Source of the DNA: Methanocorpusculum sp.
GTDB taxonomy: Archaea; Halobacteriota; Methanomicrobia; Methanomicrobiales; Methanocorpusculaceae
Length of the DNA: 17,257 nt
Assembly (NCBI GenBank): GCA_029987395.1
Contig: DALTVX010000031.1
Location: 1 to 17,257, forward strand
Direction: 5' to 3'
The notes under the pieces were generated by a model. The model ran no database searches, had not been told where the DNA came from, and saw only the letters and a list, made by a program, of their open reading frames with translations. Of this stretch, positions 1-7,169 are shown in pieces. A program made the translations under genes and the position numbers. How positions within the stretch are numbered: the stretch's first letter is position 1; each line of letters begins with the position of its first letter.

Positions 1-1304
1 CCAAACCCGGAGTTCCCCACACCGCCAAACGGCATCTCAGGTGGGACCGTCAGGTGCTTGTTCACCCATACGACGCCGCACTGAAGCGACTCGGCAAACA
101 AACGTGCCGTGCCGATATCCGATGTCCAGACCGACGAACCCAGTCCATATCGGGTCGAGTTTGCAATATCCAAAGCCTCATCCGCTGACGTGAAAGGGAT
201 CACCGACATCACCGGGCCAAAGATCTCCTCGGATACCGCGAGAGGGCTGACATTTTTCAGCAGTGTTGGGGCATAGAAGTTCCCCGGCATCTCCAGTCTC
301 TTGCCTCCATACACCAGCTGGGCCTCGCCATTCGCAAGGATACTCTCGACAGATGCCTCGATCTCGGCAAGCTGCCCGGGATTATTTACCGGTCCCATAT
401 TCACTTTGTCAAGCCCGTTCCCCACCACATACTGGGATAACAATAATTCGGCCTTTCGCACAAACTCGTCGGCAAGTGATGCGTCGACCAATATCCGTTT
501 TGCTGAGGTGCAGGTCTGCCCACAGTTATAGAACCGGTTTCTGACCGCCGCCTTAACTGCTGCGTCGATGTCGGCTGTTTTCGTCACGATAAAACTGTCA
601 TTCCCGCCAAGTTCCAGCATCAGTTTCTTGAGGTGTGGGGCAGCGAGAAGTGATACTGCCTTTCCTGATCTGACCGATCCGGTAAATGAGATGTGGCGGA
701 TATCTGGATGGGCAACAAGTGCCGAGCCCGTCTCCTCCCCCGAACCGGTCACGATCTGCAGAACATCTTTTGGAAACCCCCCCTCATGCAAAGCTTTTGC
801 GACCTTCATAATCGTCAGCGAAGCCGTCTTCGAGGGCTTTACGAGAACCGCATTTCCGCATGCAAGAGCGGCGCTCGCCTTCCATGCAAAGATCATCACC
901 GGCATGTTCCAGGGAACGATCGCGGCACATATGCCGAGCGGTTTTCTGACAACATTCAGATACCCGTATCCCGGAAGATGGCGTGCATCGCCGGGGATAC
1001 TCCCACAGACCGAGGCATAATACTCAAACACATGGGCCGAGCCGAGTATCTCGTCCTTTGCCTCACGCAGGGGTTTTCCCTGCTCAGTCGTCAGCTGGAC
1101 GGCAAGTTCGTCGGCCCGTGCTCTGATCAAAGCCGCGGCGTTCACAAACATCACCGCTCGCTTTGATGCGGCGGTCCGTTCCCAAGAACGAAGGATCTCG
1201 CTTGCTGCATCAACTGCAGAATCTACATCATCAGGCGTGGCATTGGGTATGGTGCCGATGATTTCGTTCGTGGCAGGATTCCTCACGTCGATGAATGATT
1301 GCAT
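1..1304 (-). CDS. NAD(P)-dependent aldehyde dehydrogenase, succinate-semialdehyde type (3' partial)
   Basis: Oxidises an aldehyde to the carboxylate with NAD(P)+ in the cytosol. I translated the reverse strand by hand: it stays open from an ATG at 1304 to the window edge, giving 434 codons, and the protein ends at an MPFGGVGNSGFG motif, so roughly 25 residues are missing. The general-base Glu is at about residue 231 (LELGGND) and the catalytic Cys at about 265 (NCGQTC), the 34-residue spacing usual for the superfamily. A PWNMP motif and an SFTGSV coenzyme-site motif are also present. The region around LELGGNDSFIV resembles E. coli Sad/YneI succinate-semialdehyde dehydrogenases. The exact substrate is uncertain; methanogens also use relatives as lactaldehyde dehydrogenase (CofA) for coenzyme F420. 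It is transcribed divergently from the thioesterase gene. Confidence 0.9.
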   Translation of the reverse strand, partial: MQSFIDVRNPATNEIIGTIPNATPDDVDSAVDAASEILRSWERTAASKRAVMFVNAAALIRARADELAVQLTTEQGKPLREAKDEILGSAHVFEYYASVCGSIPGDARHLPGYGYLNVVRKPLGICAAIVPWNMPVMIFAWKASAALACGNAVLVKPSKTASLTIMKVAKALHEGGFPKDVLQIVTGSGEETGSALVAHPDIRHISFTGSVRSGKAVSLLAAPHLKKLMLELGGNDSFIVTKTADIDAAVKAAVRNRFYNCGQTCTSAKRILVDASLADEFVRKAELLLSQYVVGNGLDKVNMGPVNNPGQLAEIEASVESILANGEAQLVYGGKRLEMPGNFYAPTLLKNVSPLAVSEEIFGPVMSVIPFTSADEALDIANSTRYGLGSSVWTSDIGTARLFAESLQCGVVWVNKHLTVPPEMPFGGVGNSGF

Positions 1305-1393
1305 GATGGATTATTATTCCGTAGTCTATTTAGAACTGTTCGTCGAAGCAGTTGACCGAAACCCTCTTTTTCTTTGGGACAACATCTATTCTC

Positions 1394-1810
1394 ATGAACG
1401 AATACGCTGAAAGGATCGCCGCGATTGGGGCGGCCGCAAATCCGACCTTCATGACGCTTGGGATCACTCCGGTTTCATGGGGTGGCGGAGAGGCAGTTCT
1501 TAAAATGACCGCCGCCGATAGATTTCAAAACGGGATCGGATTTCTGCAGGGAGGGTTTTACGTCATCCTTGCCGATGAAGCGATCGCCTTAGCTATTTTA
1601 GCAGAACTCGATCCTGAACAAGGGACCACGACCATCTCAGAAACGACTGAGTTCATACGCGGTACAAAAAACGATGAGATCTTTGCTGTCGCCAAAATTA
1701 TTCGCAAAGGGCGCCGCATCATCTTTGCCGAAGCAGAGGTCAGACGTGGAAGCATCGACGGGGACCTTCTGTCAAAAACCACGGCATCCTATCTGATCAC
1801 ACAATGCTGA
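1394..1810 (+). CDS. PaaI-like hotdog-fold thioesterase
   Basis: Predicted 138-residue single-domain acyl-CoA thioesterase of the PaaI/YbgC hotdog superfamily, hydrolysing an acyl-CoA in the cytosol. The core segment FLQGGFYVILADEAIALAI corresponds to the family's HGG...LAD helix region, with Gln in place of the usual His and the acidic Asp kept. A GTTTISETTEF stretch and a late AEAEVRR strand fit the fold. The frame can be extended to a TTG at 1352, but the extra 14 residues (TETLFFFG...) look unlike a family N-terminus, so I chose the ATG at 1394. No strong Shine-Dalgarno sequence is visible. It is divergent from the aldehyde dehydrogenase; the substrate is unknown. Confidence 0.78.
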   Translation: MNEYAERIAAIGAAANPTFMTLGITPVSWGGGEAVLKMTAADRFQNGIGFLQGGFYVILADEAIALAILAELDPEQGTTTISETTEFIRGTKNDEIFAVAKIIRKGRRIIFAEAEVRRGSIDGDLLSKTTASYLITQC

Positions 1811-1864
1811 ACATCATGACAACTTCATATTCCTATACCCCCAATAATAATGACATGGAGGATC

Positions 1865-4018
1865 ATGGCAGTTGAACTTGACGTCATAGACCGGGTCGAT
1901 GAATGGACCGGGTTTCTGAAGAAAAAATACAAAGGCGAACTCAATAAAATTTCCCGTGAGTTCCCCAGTGAACGGTCTCTGGAAATAGACTACGGTGTTC
2001 TGGAAAAGTTTGGAAAGATCGGGGTCGTTCTGGCAGATGAACTGCTCGAACACCCCGGAAAAACTCTGGAAGATGTAAAAGATGCCATCCGCACCTCCCA
2101 CCTCATCACCGGAAAAGATGTCGAAGGAAACGACATCTCGGATACGATAATCACTAAAGTCAATATCAGATTCGTTCACCTCCCGCGAAAGACCCAGGTC
2201 CGGGACATTCGTGCGGAAGATATCAATAAATTTGTCAGCATCGACGGGATCGTTCGCCGTGTGACCGAGGTCCGTCCAAGGCTCGTTATCGGAGCGTTTC
2301 GCTGTGCAAACGGCCATATCACCTACAAAAGGCAGGAGTACGGGTCATACTCCGAGCCGGATATGTGCGGACATGCCGAATGTACGCTGAAAAAACTCGA
2401 GCTCATCCAGAGCAAATCGACATTTATCGATTCTCAGAAGAACCGTGTTCAGGAAACACCTGAAGGTCTTCGCGGCGGCGAACAGCCGCAAAACATCGAC
2501 ATCGATATGATCGACGATCTCTGCGGCAAGGTCTCTCCAGGTGACCGCGTCATCATGAACGGGATCCTTAGAAGTGTTCAGCGGGTCGTTGGCGGTCAGA
2601 AGAGTACGGTGTTCGATCTCTATGTCGAGTGCAATTCTGCCGAGGTCTCCATCAAAGAGTTCGAGGAGGTCAACATCACCGAAGAGGATGAGATCGCTAT
2701 CAAAGAGATGGCCGCAGATCCCGGTGTCTACGGAAAGATCGCCCGATCGATCGCCCCGACCATTTACGGAAACACCGAGGTCAAAGAAGCAATCGCTCTC
2801 CAGTTGTTCGGCGGCATTCCAAAAGAGATGCCTGACGGGACCTCACTTCGCGGGGATATCCATATCCTTCTCGTGGGTGACCCGGGTATTGCAAAATCCC
2901 AGCTCCTTCGTTACGTCATCAAACTCGCACCCCGCGGTATATACACCTCGGGAAAATCCGCCTCCTCAGCCGGTCTGACGGCGGCAGCAGTCAAAGATGA
3001 TATGGGAGACGGCAGGTGGACACTCGAAGCCGGTGCCCTCGTTCTCGCGGACAAAGGTATCGCCGCGGTCGATGAAATGGATAAGATGCAAAAGGATGAC
3101 CGCTCCTCGCTTCATGAAGCGATGGAACAGCAGACCGTTTCGATCGCAAAAGCCGGTATCAATGCGACACTGAGGACCCGGTGTTCTCTGCTTGGAGCAG
3201 CGAACCCGAAGCTTGGTCGGTTCGATGAGTATGCAAACATCTCCGAACAGATCAATATGCCTCCATCTCTTCTCTCTCGTTTCGATCTGATCTTTATCAT
3301 GAAAGATCAGCCGGATGCGGTGAGAGATCTAAACATCGCACGTCATATCATAAAGGCCCACGCGGCCGGTGAAAAATTGATGCGGCACAAGAAGTACCCG
3401 ATCCCGGGAGCGGATGAGGAATACTTCAAGCGCGAACTCGCTCCGGTCACACCTGAGATCGATCCATCGATGCTTCGAAAATATCTGGCATATTCCAAAC
3501 GTAACTGCTTCCCACTCCTAAAAGAGGAGGCAAAGGAGGTACTCGTTCAGTACTATCAGAGTCTGAGAAGTGTCGCCTACGAAAATTCTGACAAACCTGT
3601 TCCTATCACCGCTCGACAGCTGGAAGCCCTTGTTCGTCTCGCAGAGGCGAGCGCACGTGTCCGGCTTGCCGATGATGTGGAGCAGGAGGATGCCGAGCGT
3701 GTGGTCAAGATCGTGGACGCCTGTCTCAGACAGGTGGCATATGATGCGAAGACCGGATCTCTTGATATTGACAAGATCACCACCGGAACATCCCGTTCAG
3801 GTCGTGCGATCCGCCGTGAACTCAAAGAGACGATCGAGACGCTGATCCTCGCAAGCGAAGACAATGTAGCCAAGGTCGAGCAGATCTTGGAGACGATGGA
3901 AAACAAGTATCATTATAAGAGGGATGAGGTGGAAAACATCCTTGAAAGAATGAGGATGGATGGAGAGGTGTTCCAGCCAAGAAACGGCCTCATCAAGTTC
4001 ACCGCACCCATGAGGTAA
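1865..4018 (+). CDS. mcm: Replicative DNA helicase MCM
   Basis: Archaeal minichromosome maintenance protein of 717 residues, the hexameric 3'-5' helicase of the replication fork. The N-terminal domain carries a zinc-binding loop with C147-x3-H151 and C168-x4-C173, then the GGEQPQNI linker and OB-fold. The AAA+ core has Walker A GDPGIAKSQ (about 338-346), Walker B VDEMDK (about 402-407), sensor 1 AANP (Asn447) and the SRF arginine finger (Arg472). A C-terminal winged-helix-like region closes the protein. Length is normal and no intein interrupts the gene. I chose the ATG at 1865, where GGAGG lies at 1857-1861; an ATG at 1850 would add five residues. It is the first gene of a tight run with mptD (5 nt gap). 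Confidence 0.97.
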   Translation: MAVELDVIDRVDEWTGFLKKKYKGELNKISREFPSERSLEIDYGVLEKFGKIGVVLADELLEHPGKTLEDVKDAIRTSHLITGKDVEGNDISDTIITKVNIRFVHLPRKTQVRDIRAEDINKFVSIDGIVRRVTEVRPRLVIGAFRCANGHITYKRQEYGSYSEPDMCGHAECTLKKLELIQSKSTFIDSQKNRVQETPEGLRGGEQPQNIDIDMIDDLCGKVSPGDRVIMNGILRSVQRVVGGQKSTVFDLYVECNSAEVSIKEFEEVNITEEDEIAIKEMAADPGVYGKIARSIAPTIYGNTEVKEAIALQLFGGIPKEMPDGTSLRGDIHILLVGDPGIAKSQLLRYVIKLAPRGIYTSGKSASSAGLTAAAVKDDMGDGRWTLEAGALVLADKGIAAVDEMDKMQKDDRSSLHEAMEQQTVSIAKAGINATLRTRCSLLGAANPKLGRFDEYANISEQINMPPSLLSRFDLIFIMKDQPDAVRDLNIARHIIKAHAAGEKLMRHKKYPIPGADEEYFKRELAPVTPEIDPSMLRKYLAYSKRNCFPLLKEEAKEVLVQYYQSLRSVAYENSDKPVPITARQLEALVRLAEASARVRLADDVEQEDAERVVKIVDACLRQVAYDAKTGSLDIDKITTGTSRSGRAIRRELKETIETLILASEDNVAKVEQILETMENKYHYKRDEVENILERMRMDGEVFQPRNGLIKFTAPMR

Positions 4019-4023
4019 AATAA

Positions 4024-4347
4024 ATGGCAACAGATAGAGAAAACGCCGTGTTCGAAGCGGCGATAAAACTCGGGGCGCTCTACCACCAGTTTGTGGGAAC
4101 GCCCATCTCACGTTCGAGCGCAGAGATCGTAGAAGCCGCCATCGAAAGTGCGGTATCCCTTCAACCGTATGTAACGGATATCTCTGTTCGTCTGGACAGA
4201 GCACTGATGAGTGAGAACTCGTTTGGCTACTCGGAACTTTCCGGCGCGATGTACGATGTCATTATCGGCACAAAGTACGGCGAGGCAACGTGCCGCGCTA
4301 CGCTGAAGTTCGAAAACGGCTATCCCCTGATGAAGATCATCGAGTGA
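4024..4347 (+). CDS. mptD: Dihydroneopterin aldolase, archaeal MptD type
   Basis: A 107-residue protein of the archaeal DHNA family (formerly DUF381). The family cleaves 7,8-dihydroneopterin to 6-hydroxymethyl-dihydropterin and glycolaldehyde in tetrahydromethanopterin synthesis, and is unrelated in sequence to bacterial FolB. The N-terminal helix with KLGALYHQFVGTP and the C-terminal FENGYPLMKIIE strand match what I recall of the family, and the length is typical. The gene begins 5 nt after mcm and its TGA overlaps the ATG of the next gene by one base, so the three are very likely cotranscribed. The link with mcm is positional only. Confidence 0.85.
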   Translation: MATDRENAVFEAAIKLGALYHQFVGTPISRSSAEIVEAAIESAVSLQPYVTDISVRLDRALMSENSFGYSELSGAMYDVIIGTKYGEATCRATLKFENGYPLMKIIE

Positions 4348-5168
4348 TGGCTGATTTTCCGATCCTAGATGATCATTTCCATATCAACCGGCTCACAGGG
4401 GTCGGGCCTTCGGTCGTCAAAGAATTCATGCGGTCCGGCGGGACGCACATCGTTCTTGTGTCCCTCCCCTCCTGGTCTTGCGGTGTCACGCCAAGCACGC
4501 CTGCTGATTACCGACAGGTTTTCGACGAACTTCTCACGGTCTCCGGAATGGTCCGGGAGTTTGGATGTGTCTGCTATCCGGTCGCCGGGGTCCACCCAGC
4601 TGAGATCGGGCGGCTGACCGAACGACTCGGTCTTTTGGCCGCCGAGGAGCTGATGTGCGGAGCGTTGGATATCGCTGCAGAATATGTACGCGAAGGAACG
4701 TGTATCGGTCTGAAGTCCGGCAGACCGCATTATCCGGTGACCCCGGACGTGTGGGATGCATCGAACCGCATTCTTGCACGGGCACTTACACTTTCGGGCG
4801 AGCTTGGCTGCTCTCTGCAGATCCATGCCGAGTCCGGGCCATGTGAAGATGTTCCGGCTCTTGCAAGATCCTGTGGGATGGATCCCTCGCGGGTGGTAAA
4901 ACATTTTGCGACCTGCAAGACCCCGCTTCACCCTTCGGTGACGGTCCGTGAACCGTTTCTGGATCAGTGGTTTGCAGAGAAACGGGAATTCACTCTCGAA
5001 AGTGATTATATGGATGATCTTTCAAGACCGGGCGCCGTTAATGGGCCAAGATCCGTCCCACGCAGAATGCAGAGAATGCTTCAGGAAGGGACAGTGACTT
5101 CTGAGGATATGTGGCGCGTCCATTCTGCGGTACCGAAGCGAGTGTATGGGGTCGATTTTAATGTTTGA
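4347..5168 (+). CDS. TatD-like metal-dependent hydrolase (COG1099-type)
   Basis: A 273-residue TIM-barrel protein resembling archaeal relatives of TatD. The first-strand metal motif HFH is at residues 10-12 (DDHFHIN). Later motifs are AGVHPAE, a GRPHYPV loop, QIHAESG, KHFATCKTPLHPS and LESDYMDD, whose Asp would be the last metal ligand. At the bridging-Glu position TatD enzymes have GEIG, but here the sequence reads GLKSG, so the Glu is absent. The start is the ATG overlapping the mptD stop (TGATG); a longer in-frame start at 4290 lies inside mptD and is unlikely. The substrate is unknown: TatD proteins are nucleases, but this archaeal branch is uncharacterised to my knowledge. Confidence 0.75.
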   Translation: MADFPILDDHFHINRLTGVGPSVVKEFMRSGGTHIVLVSLPSWSCGVTPSTPADYRQVFDELLTVSGMVREFGCVCYPVAGVHPAEIGRLTERLGLLAAEELMCGALDIAAEYVREGTCIGLKSGRPHYPVTPDVWDASNRILARALTLSGELGCSLQIHAESGPCEDVPALARSCGMDPSRVVKHFATCKTPLHPSVTVREPFLDQWFAEKREFTLESDYMDDLSRPGAVNGPRSVPRRMQRMLQEGTVTSEDMWRVHSAVPKRVYGVDFNV

Positions 5169-5263
5169 TGGTTTTTCAGATCAAAATAGATTATTTCTTT
5201 CGTTTTTGCCATACCTGTTATATTAATTAATAATAAATCGTGATTTGTCCCTCAAAGAATAGT

Positions 5264-5273
5264 ATTAAATATT
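5264..5273 (+). promoter_or_regulatory. TATA box for the candidate structured RNA
   Basis: The A/T run TTAAAT ATT sits about 25 nt before position 5291-5294, where the closing stem of the predicted RNA begins. This is the archaeal spacing between TATA element and transcription start. It is preceded by AGTA, a weak match to a BRE. Seen by eye only. Confidence 0.5.
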
Positions 5274-5290
5274 CTTAGGGTGTATTATCA

Positions 5291-5534
5291 GATTGGAGAT
5301 ACAATGTTTGGCATCTGCTCTTGTAGTAATGCCTAAACGGTTTATGCCCGGAGAAATACCGGGCGATCAAAAGCAATGGTGCCCCTTCATGTGTTATTTG
5401 ACTATGATACCTTCGCCCGAAGACCAAGGCGACAAATTCAAAAATCTATAACTGAAGGATATAAACATAATGGGCTACCCTAAACCAACTGGGAGGAGGG
5501 TAACACCCAATCTCCACTTTATGTATACTTTTTT
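5291..5534 (+). ncRNA. Candidate structured non-coding RNA (about 225-245 nt)
   Basis: No convincing protein frame covers this stretch, but complementary segments nest into a compact fold. P1 closes the molecule: 5294-5300 TGGAGAT with 5510-5516 ATCTCCA. Inside are P2 (5307-5314 with 5329-5337, one bulge), P3 (5346-5351 GCCCGG with 5359-5364 CCGGGC), and a long P4 of CCTTCA plus GTTAT (5384-5389, 5393-5397) with ATAAC plus TGAAGG (5448-5458). P4 is capped by TCGCC/GGCGA (5413-5417, 5428-5432). P5 is TGGG/TACCC (5471-5480) with GGGTA/CCCA (5498-5509). A TATA box lies 25 nt upstream and a six-T run (5529-5534) just after P1. I see no RNase P core motif (GAGGAAAGUC, ACAGAA) and no SRP RNA motif. 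The identity is unknown; a leader of the downstream operon is less likely because that operon has its own TATA box. Confidence 0.55.
5529..5534 (+). terminator. T-run terminator of the candidate RNA
   Basis: Six consecutive T residues lie 13 nt after the closing stem of the predicted RNA, in an A/T-rich context. Archaeal RNA polymerase often terminates at such T tracts. Inferred from position only. Confidence 0.4.
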
Positions 5535-5560
5535 GATGAAAATACCTGGCTTTTATATAC

Positions 5561-5669
5561 TGTTACAAATTGTAACACTGATTTTTTACTTTGTTACAAA
5601 TTGTAACAGTGTTTTTTCATTTTGTTACAGATTGTAACAATTAAATTTTGATCTGTTACAATCTGTTAC
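5561..5669 (+). promoter_or_regulatory. Operator array: palindromic TGTTACA sites phased every 31 bp
   Basis: Two identical 17-bp perfect palindromes, TGTTACAAATTGTAACA, lie at 5561-5577 and 5592-5608. A one-base variant is at 5623-5639. A fourth site at 5654-5669 keeps TGTTACA, but its second half, TGTTAC, is in direct orientation. The four starts are spaced exactly 31 bp apart, about three helical turns, so a bound regulator would line up on one DNA face. The last half-site touches the TATA box at 5670-5677, so occupancy should affect TBP access and probably represses the operon. The natural candidate regulator is the small RHH-like protein encoded just downstream. Confidence 0.75.
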
Positions 5670-5677
5670 TTATATAT
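5670..5677 (+). promoter_or_regulatory. TATA box of the RHH/PP-loop operon
   Basis: TTATATAT is centred about 30 nt before the ATG at 5704. That predicts a start of transcription within a few nt of the start codon, giving a leaderless or nearly leaderless mRNA. No Shine-Dalgarno sequence is present before the ATG, which agrees. Confidence 0.6.
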
Positions 5678-5703
5678 CATTGAGCGTCTGAATAACATAT
5701 TAT

Positions 5704-5904
5704 ATGGCAACCAAAGTCGTACGCATCTCTGAGGACGCTATCGAAATAACCGAAAAATATGCCAGAGACATCAGTGAAGCGATCCGAATGATGCACAAAC
5801 TCATTGAGGAGAAAAACACCCCGGAGATCGATATGAAAGCTCTGGAAAAAACGATACGAAGCTGCATAGCCGAAGAGTTTGAAAGTCTCCAGAGAGGATA
5901 CTGA
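5704..5904 (+). CDS. Small ribbon-helix-helix-like protein, probable autoregulator
   Basis: A 66-residue protein. Residues 2-9 (ATKVVRIS) could form the DNA-binding beta-strand, EDAIEITEKYA helix 1, and RDISEAIRMMHKLIEEK helix 2, which is the layout of ribbon-helix-helix (Arc/MetJ/CopG) proteins. The remaining tail, EIDMKALEKTIRSCIAEEFESLQRG, is a charged helix that could bind a partner. The stop codon directly abuts the ATG of the PP-loop gene, so the two are cotranscribed and may be translationally coupled. The palindrome array upstream suits a dimeric RHH repressor. An antitoxin role is possible, but no toxin-like neighbour is seen. The fold is assigned by pattern, not by search. Confidence 0.6.
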   Translation: MATKVVRISEDAIEITEKYARDISEAIRMMHKLIEEKNTPEIDMKALEKTIRSCIAEEFESLQRGY

Positions 5905-6864
5905 ATGCAGCTTGCCGGCTGGATGGAGGAGAATAGTCGGCTGCTCGAGCGTGCCGAGATCGAGACCTTTGACATCGCCCGGTTCTCGAAATGCGGCGGC
6001 GAGTTCATCCTTGAAACGGAGGATACATGCATCCGTGACAAATATCACATCATGCCCGGATCCGCGAAAGGAAAGAGGCTCATCACTGCCGACCCTTGTG
6101 TCCATGATATGCCCCTTGATGAGGCGATACAGACGGCCGTCCATCTTCGTGCCGCCAAAGGATCGGTCGCCACACTTTCAGGCGGTGTTGACTCGTCCCT
6201 CGTCGCCGTACTCGCCGGCCTACCTTGTATCACTGTCGGGGTCCCGGGATCACAGGACCTTGTTGCTGCCGAGAAAACAGCTGAGATCATGGGGCTTTCA
6301 CTTACAATAAAAGAGATCGAAGCAGATGAAATTAGACCTGCCCTTGATATCGTTTTGAAACTCATACCCCGGATCACACCCCTCGACGTGGAGATCGGCA
6401 TCACCGGATACTTCATCGCAGAGCTTGCAAAAAAATGTGGAGCGACACGTATCCTGACGGGTCAGGCGGCCGATGAACTTTTTGGAGGGTATGCAAGATA
6501 CGGCAGATCTCTTGATCTGCGTGCAGATCTTGCGGCCGACTTCACCGGGCTTGCTCTGCAAAGAGAGAGAGACTCCGCCGTTGCTTCATATTTTGGCGTC
6601 TGGTACTCTCTTCCGTTCATGGATGAACGGGTCGTTCGATCGTCCCGGATGTTCGCCCAGGGGGAGCTCGTCAGCGGGGATCTGCGAAAGATCGCCCTTC
6701 GAAGGGTGGCGGCCGCCCATCTCCCAGACGAGATCGCATGGAAACCAAAAAAGGCTATGCAGTATGGAAGTGGCGTCTCCTCCCTTCTTGCAAAGATCGC
6801 AAAGACCGAAGGATGCAAGGGATGCGGCGAGCTGATCCAAAAAATCGCTTCGGGTAAAATATAA
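5905..6864 (+). CDS. Stand-alone asparagine-synthase-type PP-loop ATPase
   Basis: A 319-residue protein with the adenine-nucleotide alpha-hydrolase (ATP pyrophosphatase) fold of the C-terminal half of AsnB. The PP-loop SGGVDSS is at residues 92-98. Later it has GQAADELFGGY, matching the AsnB signature around GEGADELFGGY, then PFMDERVV and a C-terminal WKPKKAMQYGSG segment typical of the synthetase domain. It has no N-terminal glutaminase (Ntn) domain; the first 90 residues are a short unfamiliar region. It therefore probably adenylates a carboxylate and uses ammonia or another nucleophile, or modifies something other than aspartate. It follows the RHH-like gene with no spacer, and its TAA lies within the TATA box of the next gene. 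Confidence 0.8.
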   Translation: MQLAGWMEENSRLLERAEIETFDIARFSKCGGEFILETEDTCIRDKYHIMPGSAKGKRLITADPCVHDMPLDEAIQTAVHLRAAKGSVATLSGGVDSSLVAVLAGLPCITVGVPGSQDLVAAEKTAEIMGLSLTIKEIEADEIRPALDIVLKLIPRITPLDVEIGITGYFIAELAKKCGATRILTGQAADELFGGYARYGRSLDLRADLAADFTGLALQRERDSAVASYFGVWYSLPFMDERVVRSSRMFAQGELVSGDLRKIALRRVAAAHLPDEIAWKPKKAMQYGSGVSSLLAKIAKTEGCKGCGELIQKIASGKI

Positions 6865-6865
6865 G
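6856..6865 (+). promoter_or_regulatory. TATA box for the 91-residue membrane protein
   Basis: AAAATATAAG lies about 30 nt before the ATG at 6891 and overlaps the stop codon of the PP-loop gene. It predicts an essentially leaderless transcript; no ribosome binding site precedes the ATG. Confidence 0.45.
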
Positions 6866-6890
6866 AATCCCCACCTCTATATTTTAAGAT

Positions 6891-7166
6891 ATGGTAGATA
6901 TATTCGAAGTTGTGCCCGGAGGCCTTCTCGTAATAATCGGGATCATTATTTTTTGCATGATCCTTATCTTCGGGATCGCAAAACTGGAACGGAGGTTGAA
7001 AAAACAGCAACCCGCGAAAAATAATAACAGCGGAGCGAGTCGTGGTGCCCTGTCAGAAGAAGAGATGGATGGGGGATTCGTTGTCGGGCAGGTGTATCAG
7101 ATGGAAGACGGGACCCTCGCAAAATATGCCGGCAGCGGACAGTTCAATAAAATAAAACAGAAATGA
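6891..7166 (+). CDS. Small single-pass membrane protein of unknown function
   Basis: A 91-residue protein that I do not recognise. Residues about 9-31 (GGLLVIIGIIIFCMILIFG) form one hydrophobic segment, followed by a strongly basic stretch (KLERRLKKQQ). By the positive-inside rule this places the C-terminal two thirds in the cytoplasm. The rest is a low-complexity Asn/Ser linker and a short domain with GQVYQMEDGTLAKYAGSGQF, which might form a small beta fold. It has its own likely promoter and ends 3 nt before the stop of the opposing gene. Confidence 0.6.
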   Translation: MVDIFEVVPGGLLVIIGIIIFCMILIFGIAKLERRLKKQQPAKNNNSGASRGALSEEEMDGGFVVGQVYQMEDGTLAKYAGSGQFNKIKQK

Positions 7167-7169
7167 ACC

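Noticed and set aside
263..1166. Several plus-strand frames of 76-157 codons across the aldehyde dehydrogenase
   Set aside because: The reverse strand encodes an aldehyde dehydrogenase with catalytic Glu and Cys in place, and the plus-strand products show no recognisable features.
5291..5534. RNase P RNA, SRP RNA or a tRNA-like gene
   Set aside because: The conserved GAGGAAAGUC/ACAGAA core of RNase P and the SRP domain motif were not found, and no tRNA cloverleaf with a TTCGA loop is present.
5470..5637. A 55-codon frame, starting MGYPKPTGRR and becoming hydrophobic, that spans the 3' part of the RNA and three operators
   Set aside because: It runs through the P5 helix and the palindromes, whose 31-bp period shifts frame at each copy. 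The hydrophobic look follows from A/T-rich DNA. RNA and operator explanations fit better.
5704..6864. Toxin-antitoxin module
   Set aside because: The small protein could be an antitoxin by fold, but the partner is a 319-residue PP-loop enzyme rather than a small toxin such as RelE, VapC or MazF.
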